From a bacterium (GTDB lineage Bacteria; Sumerlaeota; Sumerlaeia; UBA8349), in NCBI GenBank assembly GCA_013203855.1, contig JABMPG010000814.1, positions 1-10,214 of the forward strand: 10,214 bases of DNA, written 5' to 3'. Shown in pieces: positions 6,689 through 10,214 of this stretch (position 1 is the first letter of the stretch; every line of letters begins with the position of its first letter). The notes under the pieces are model-generated. The model searched no databases. It worked only from the letters and a program-made list of their open reading frames with translations, and was not told the DNA's origin. The position numbers were made by a program, and so were the translations under genes.

Positions 6689-7450
6689 CTACCGGTTACT
6701 TTGCACTCGCACCCGGCCTCCGGCCGCCTCGATCTGTTCCCGGACCCGATCGGCCTGCTCGCTTGACACATCCCGCGCCAGGGCCGCGGGCAGATCTTCG
6801 ACCAGTTCCCGCGCCTCTTTCTCCTCCAAAATCGGGTTCAGATCCCGAACCGCCGCCACCACGTTGTCGGGATTCTCCCCGAGATCCACCAGCAGTACCG
6901 ACACCCTCTTGTTGGGCCGCTCTGGCAACGGCAGATCGAGCCCCTCCTGCATCGCGTCGAGGCGACCGACCAGCGCGCCCAGACGTTGCCGCAGGCCCTC
7001 GCGGTCCACGTCTTTCGTCTTGTCTCGCACCTCCTCGACCAGGCGCTCCGTCTCGTCCGTCAGTTCCTCCCATTGACGCTGAAGGGTCTTCCCGGTGGCT
7101 TGGCTCTTCCGCGCGATCTCTTCACGCAGCGCCTCGAGATCTTCTCTCAGACTTCCCGGCTCGGTCCGGTTCTCGAGTTTGCTCTGGATAGCGGCCGTTT
7201 TCTCGCGGAGACTCTGCAAGACATCCCGTGGCGGAATCCGCGCCACCTCGCCGCTTTTCTCCGCCAATCGCTCATATGTCTCTGGTTCAACGAGAACCCG
7301 CAGCCGGTCGCGATAGACGTAGGCCAGCGCTCCCGAGATCAGAAGGAGAAAAACCAGACAACCCAGCCGCCGCCGCCAGACCGGCCGACGCACGCGATTG
7401 CGATCGATCTCCGCCAGCTGTTCATCATGCACTGAACGATCGGGACTCAT
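6689..7450 (-). CDS. Membrane-anchored coiled-coil protein with L7/L12 C-terminal-like domain
   Basis: The protein is 253 aa; the ATG at 7450 has AGGAG (7458-7462) 7 nt upstream. A basic stretch (RVRRPVWRRR, 19-28) precedes one membrane helix (about 29-46), so the N-terminus should be cytoplasmic and the rest periplasmic. Residues about 75-172 are highly charged heptad-like helix, probably coiled coil. Residues 181-251 resemble the C-terminal domain of ribosomal protein L7/L12: VSVLLVDLGENPDNVVAAVR, then EKEARELVEDLPAALARDVS, and a closing EQIEAAGGRVRVQ. Compared with E. coli L7/L12, the Arg equivalent to R73 is kept (R202), but the lysines that contact translation factors (K65, K70) appear replaced by Pro and Ala, and K84 by Arg. 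It lies 38 bp downstream of sppA on the same strand, so the two are probably co-transcribed. It is not a ribosomal protein gene; a periplasmic binding or scaffolding role near SppA is inference. Confidence 0.8.
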   Translation of the reverse strand: MSPDRSVHDEQLAEIDRNRVRRPVWRRRLGCLVFLLLISGALAYVYRDRLRVLVEPETYERLAEKSGEVARIPPRDVLQSLREKTAAIQSKLENRTEPGSLREDLEALREEIARKSQATGKTLQRQWEELTDETERLVEEVRDKTKDVDREGLRQRLGALVGRLDAMQEGLDLPLPERPNKRVSVLLVDLGENPDNVVAAVRDLNPILEEKEARELVEDLPAALARDVSSEQADRVREQIEAAGGRVRVQSNR

Positions 7451-7488
7451 GAATCCACTCCTGGGGAAGGGTCAGAAAAGGCTATACC

Positions 7489-8676
7489 TCAAGGCATCCG
7501 GTATTCCAGACGAACGCCGGGCCGGAACGGACTGCCCTGCAGAAGCGCGTGGGCCTCCGCGCCGAAAAGCTGGGCAAAGCCCCGCTTGGGGCGATACTCG
7601 TAGATCTCTGGATCGCTGATCCCGGCCATCTCGGCCACGCGTTTCAACGCGTCCGCCTGGGTGCCGATATGATCGACCAAGCCGTACACATGGGCCTGAC
7701 GCCCCGTGAGGATGCGCCCGTCGGCGATATGGCGGAGCAGATCCTCGCCCGTCGGGGCGGGTCCGAGTTGGCGGGCGAGATCCGGATCCTCCGTGGCCAG
7801 GGCGTCTGCGGCCGTGTTCAGGCGCTCCCGGCGATGCTTGAGGATCGCCTCGACGAACTGGTTGTGCGTGTCGTCGATCACATTCTGAAGCAACTGTTTC
7901 TCCTCCGGCGTCATGGACCGCGTGATGGAGCCGATGTCCTTGAACCGCCCGCTCTTCACCACCTGCTGGCGGATGCCGATCTTGTCGGCCATCTCCTCGA
8001 CGTTCGGCACGGAGAAAATCACGCCGATGCTTCCCGTGACCGTGCCCGGATTGCTGAAGACCTCTTCAGCGGCGGCAGCGACGTAGTAGCCCCCCGACGC
8101 GGCCACGTTCATGAAGGAAGCGACCACCCGCTTGCCGCTGGTCTGGAGATCTTCCAGCGCCTGGTACAACTCCTGGGAAGCGCCCACGGTGCCCCCCGGC
8201 GTATCGATCCTCACCAGTACTGCCCGGATCTTCGCCTCTTCCTTGTAGTGCTGGATGATCTCGAAGGTCAGATCCTCATCGGCGATAACATGGTCAATCC
8301 GCAGCAGGGCCACCTTGTTGCCGCCTCGGACTGGATGCGTCGGACCGGCGCCGCCCGTCACGGTCGAAAAGATCCGGGCGACGAGCGAGACCATGAGCAG
8401 CCCGAAAACCAGGAATACGAGCAGCACAAACAGGAGAATGTAGAGCCCTTTGCGCGATTTTCTCTTCGGGGGAGGAGCTGCGGCATGGCCTCCGCCAAAA
8501 GGAGGAGGCGAAGCCGACTGAGCCCGATAGGCCTCCCCGTCCGGCTGCGTCCAGTGGGGCCGCTGCCCGCCTTGCGCTGGCTGGCTCTGGATACGCAGGG
8601 GTGTGGACTGGGTCGCCGGGTCGAGTTGCTGTTCCGCCGGATCTTCAGGCCGGGGATCGTCGGGCTTTTCGTTCAT
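7489..8676 (-). CDS. sppA: Signal peptide peptidase SppA, short form (S49 family)
   Basis: SppA digests signal peptides left in the membrane after secretion. I start it at the ATG at 8676 (MNEKPDDPRP), with GAAGG (8683-8687) 6 nt upstream, giving 395 aa; earlier in-frame ATGs up to 8802 add 42 residues without a better site. The N-terminus (1-72) is a Pro/Gln-rich cytoplasmic tail, then KRKSRK and a membrane helix (about 77-100), so the catalytic domain faces the periplasm. The S49 fold follows: AVLVRIDTPGG, the nucleophile Ser194 in NVAASGGYYVA, and the general base Lys246 in KSGRFKDIGS. The 52-residue Ser-Lys spacing equals that of Bacillus SppA (Ser147, Lys199). It is a single-domain form, unlike the doubled E. 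coli enzyme. The long Pro-rich tail is unusual. It heads a probable two-gene operon with the L7/L12-like gene and is divergent from hldD. Confidence 0.93.
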   Translation of the reverse strand: MNEKPDDPRPEDPAEQQLDPATQSTPLRIQSQPAQGGQRPHWTQPDGEAYRAQSASPPPFGGGHAAAPPPKRKSRKGLYILLFVLLVFLVFGLLMVSLVARIFSTVTGGAGPTHPVRGGNKVALLRIDHVIADEDLTFEIIQHYKEEAKIRAVLVRIDTPGGTVGASQELYQALEDLQTSGKRVVASFMNVAASGGYYVAAAAEEVFSNPGTVTGSIGVIFSVPNVEEMADKIGIRQQVVKSGRFKDIGSITRSMTPEEKQLLQNVIDDTHNQFVEAILKHRRERLNTAADALATEDPDLARQLGPAPTGEDLLRHIADGRILTGRQAHVYGLVDHIGTQADALKRVAEMAGISDPEIYEYRPKRGFAQLFGAEAHALLQGSPFRPGVRLEYRMP

Positions 8677-8734
8677 GTTACGCCTTCTCTCTTTGAGATT
8701 GTGCCTCTCACCCACTTCTGATTCCAATTGGTGC

Positions 8735-8763
8735 ATTATGCGGTTTTTCGCATCCTGCCGCAA
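8735..8763 (-). promoter_or_regulatory. Candidate promoter of the sppA operon
   Basis: On the minus strand, TTGCGG (8758-8763), a 17-bp spacer and CATAAT (8735-8740, five of six matches) precede sppA, predicting a start near 8728 and a leader of about 50 nt. The -35 box is only partly conserved. Confidence 0.5.
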
Positions 8764-8783
8764 GGGCCGAAGTGGTTTTGCGG

Positions 8784-8812
8784 TTGACATCACCCGGCTC
8801 ACCGCGTCAAAT
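8784..8812 (+). promoter_or_regulatory. Candidate promoter of hldD
   Basis: A perfect TTGACA (8784-8789), a 17-bp spacer and TCAAAT (8807-8812, four of six matches) would start transcription near 8819, just ahead of the ribosome site at 8821. The leader would be under 20 nt. The box lies 21 bp from the sppA -35 element, so the two divergent promoters sit back to back without overlap. Confidence 0.55.
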
Positions 8813-8820
8813 CGACTCCG

Positions 8821-8828
8821 AAAGGAGG
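8821..8828 (+). promoter_or_regulatory. Strong Shine-Dalgarno fixing the GTG start of hldD
   Basis: AAAGGAGG lies 9 nt before the GTG at 8838, which begins directly with the Rossmann motif IIVTGGAGFIG. This rules out the upstream in-frame ATG at 8772, which lies within the promoter. Confidence 0.85.
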
Positions 8829-8837
8829 GACTGCATC

Positions 8838-9818
8838 GTGATCATTGTCACCGGCGGAGCGGGGTTTATCGGCAGCGCCCTGATCTGGAAACTCAACGAG
8901 ATGGGCCGCGACGATATTCTCGTCGTCGACACCCTGTCCCGGGACGAACGCTGGCAGAACCTCTCCGGCCTTCGATTCCAGGACTATCGCCAGAGCGGCG
9001 ACTTCCTCCTCGATATCGAAGCCGGTGTCTTCGACGATCACGCCGAGGCCATCTTTCACCTTGGCGCTTGCTCCAGCACGACCGAAACCGATGTCGCCTT
9101 CCTCGTCCGCAACAACTTCGAGTACACCAAATCCCTCGCCCGGTTCGCCGTCCGCAGCCGGGCACGGTTCATCTACGCCTCCAGCGCGGCCACCTATGGC
9201 GACGGGGCCAACGGCTATTCCGACGATCACGCCGCCATCGAGGCCCTCCGGCCTCTCAACGCCTACGCCTTCTCGAAGCAGCTCTTCGACATCTGGGCTC
9301 TCCGGCAGGGATTTCTCGACCGGATCGTCGGCCTGAAATACTTCAACGTCTTCGGCCCTAACGAATGGCACAAGGGCGATATGCGCAGCATGGTCGCCAA
9401 GGGCTTTGAACAGATCCAGCAGACCGGAAAGATCCGCCTTTTCAAATCCGACCGCCCCGAGTACGTCGATGGCGGACAGGAGCGCGATTTCATCTACGTC
9501 AAGGATGCTGTCGAGATGACGGCCTGGTTCATGGAGCATCCCGAGACCAACGGAATTTTCAACATCGGCCTCGGCCAGGCCACCACCTGGAACGCCCTGA
9601 TCACCGCGATTTTCGAGGCCCTTGGCCGCGAGCCGAACATCGAATACGCCGATATGCCCGAGCATCTGAAGGGCAAGTACCAGTACCACACCTGCGCCGA
9701 GATGGACAAAATCCGACTGGCTGGCTGTGAGAAGCCGATGACGTCCATTCCCGAAGCGGTGGGGGACTATGTGACGAGCTACCTGCTGCCGGAAAGATTG
9801 CTCGAGTCGAGGCGATAG
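8838..9818 (+). CDS. hldD: ADP-L-glycero-D-manno-heptose 6-epimerase
   Basis: HldD (RfaD) converts ADP-D-glycero- to ADP-L-glycero-D-manno-heptose, the precursor of inner-core lipopolysaccharide heptose, using bound NADP in the cytoplasm. The protein is 326 aa (family about 310-330) and starts at GTG. It is a short-chain dehydrogenase-type fold: the nucleotide loop TGGAGFIG is at residues 5-12, ASSAATYG at 114-121 supplies the catalytic Ser/Thr region, and YxxxK is Tyr143-Lys147. The segment FNVFGPNEWHKGDMRSM (169-185) is characteristic of HldD rather than GalE, and RDFIYVKD and a C-terminal MPEHLKGKYQYHT support it. No other heptose genes (hldE, gmhA, gmhB) are in the window, so the pathway is dispersed or lies beyond it. 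The gene ends in TAG only 3 bp from the stop of the convergent permease gene. Its presence indicates a heptose-containing outer-membrane LPS. Confidence 0.95.
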   Translation: MIIVTGGAGFIGSALIWKLNEMGRDDILVVDTLSRDERWQNLSGLRFQDYRQSGDFLLDIEAGVFDDHAEAIFHLGACSSTTETDVAFLVRNNFEYTKSLARFAVRSRARFIYASSAATYGDGANGYSDDHAAIEALRPLNAYAFSKQLFDIWALRQGFLDRIVGLKYFNVFGPNEWHKGDMRSMVAKGFEQIQQTGKIRLFKSDRPEYVDGGQERDFIYVKDAVEMTAWFMEHPETNGIFNIGLGQATTWNALITAIFEALGREPNIEYADMPEHLKGKYQYHTCAEMDKIRLAGCEKPMTSIPEAVGDYVTSYLLPERLLESRR

Positions 9819-9821
9819 ATG

Positions 9822-10214
9822 TCAGAAATCCCGCCCCATTCTCGGATCCAGCGCATCCCGCAGACCGTCTCCCAGGAAATTCAGCGCGAAGAGGGTTCCC
9901 GATAGGAATAGGCCGGGGAAGACGAGAAGCCACGGGTTTTCCTCCATGACCTGCGCGCCTTCGTTGATCAGCGTGCCCCACGACGGCATGGGCGCCTGAA
10001 CACCCAGCCCCAGAAAACTCACGAAGGCTTCCAGAAGGATCACGTTGGGGACGGTCAGGGTCGCGTAAACGATGATCGGGCCGAGCGCGTTCGGAATCAG
10101 ATGCCGGAACAGGATTCTCCGGCGGCTGAAACCCAGCGCCGCGGCCGCATCGATGAACTCCCGGTGCTTCAGCGAGAGGATCTGTCCGCGCACGATCCGC
10201 GCCATCGTCAGCCA
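9822..10214 (-). CDS. DppC/OppC-type peptide ABC transporter permease (C-terminal part)
   Basis: This is the last 130 codons of an inner-membrane permease of a dipeptide/oligopeptide/nickel ABC importer. The frame stays open to the window edge (three codons, WLT, precede the ATG at 10205), so that ATG is internal and about half of the usual 280-300 aa is missing. The EAA loop that docks on the ATPase is clear: FIDAAAALGFSRRRILFRHL followed by IPNALGP. Two membrane segments follow, with the DppC/OppC signatures FLGLGVQAPMPSWGTLI and the ending FLGDGLRDALDPR. The substrate cannot be told from this part, so no symbol is given. The gene is last in its operon on this strand: hldD comes next in the opposite direction, so the partner ATPase genes (DppD/DppF type) are not downstream and must lie upstream or elsewhere. 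Confidence 0.92.
   Translation of the reverse strand, partial: WLTMARIVRGQILSLKHREFIDAAAALGFSRRRILFRHLIPNALGPIIVYATLTVPNVILLEAFVSFLGLGVQAPMPSWGTLINEGAQVMEENPWLLVFPGLFLSGTLFALNFLGDGLRDALDPRMGRDF

Noticed and set aside
7549..8721. 390-codon open frame on the plus strand opposite sppA
   Set aside because: It is a GC-driven shadow of a confidently identified gene, without motifs of its own.
8799..9689. 296-codon open frame on the minus strand opposite hldD
   Set aside because: It is a shadow of hldD; the plus strand carries all catalytic motifs.
1..10214. Mobile elements, CRISPR arrays, toxin-antitoxin or defence islands
   Set aside because: No transposase, integrase, spacer-repeat pattern, target-site duplication or paired small toxin/antitoxin frames are seen; the only tandem repeats are in-frame protein repeats.

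Overview
The window (10,214 bp, GC-rich) looks like chromosomal DNA from a Gram-negative bacterium. The evidence is an ADP-heptose epimerase of lipopolysaccharide core synthesis, a periplasm-facing SppA-type signal peptide peptidase, and two large secreted proteins. FG-GAP/VCBS propeller repeats, LVIVD-like segments and a CehA/McbA-like secreted protein together suggest a little-cultivated lineage (for example Sumerlaeota, Hydrogenedentota or another PVC/FCB-adjacent group). No 16S rRNA or marker gene confirms this, so the placement is weak. I see no mobile element, CRISPR array, tRNA or rRNA.

Layout. (1) 1-3309, plus: the 3' part of a very large secreted or surface protein, with a beta-sandwich, LVIVD-like propeller segments and nine FG-GAP/VCBS calcium-loop repeats, closed by a strong hairpin (3338-3373). 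(2) 3310-3887: a 578-bp gap without a convincing protein gene. It holds a probable small structured RNA, plus strand, ending at a 12-bp perfect hairpin with a GAAA loop; its core resembles the 3' half of 6S RNA. (3) 6512-3888, minus: a secreted protein of about 874 aa built like a CehA/McbA-family PHP metallohydrolase, but with the metal-binding motifs substituted, so apparently a pseudoenzyme. It has its own promoter. (4) 8676-6689, minus: a probable two-gene operon of sppA followed by a small membrane-anchored coiled-coil protein ending in a domain that resembles the ribosomal protein L7/L12 C-terminal domain. Topology predicts that this domain is outside the cytoplasm. (5) 8838-9818, plus: hldD, divergent from sppA. 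(6) 10214-9822, minus: the 3' end of a DppC/OppC-type permease gene, convergent with hldD and separated from it by 3 bp.

Working together: most products act at the envelope (secreted propeller protein, secreted PHP-like protein, SppA with its membrane partner, LPS heptose synthesis, peptide import), but only sppA and the L7/L12-like gene look co-transcribed. The most unusual items are the degenerate PHP protein, the extracytoplasmic L7/L12-like fusion and the candidate RNA in the 578-bp gap.
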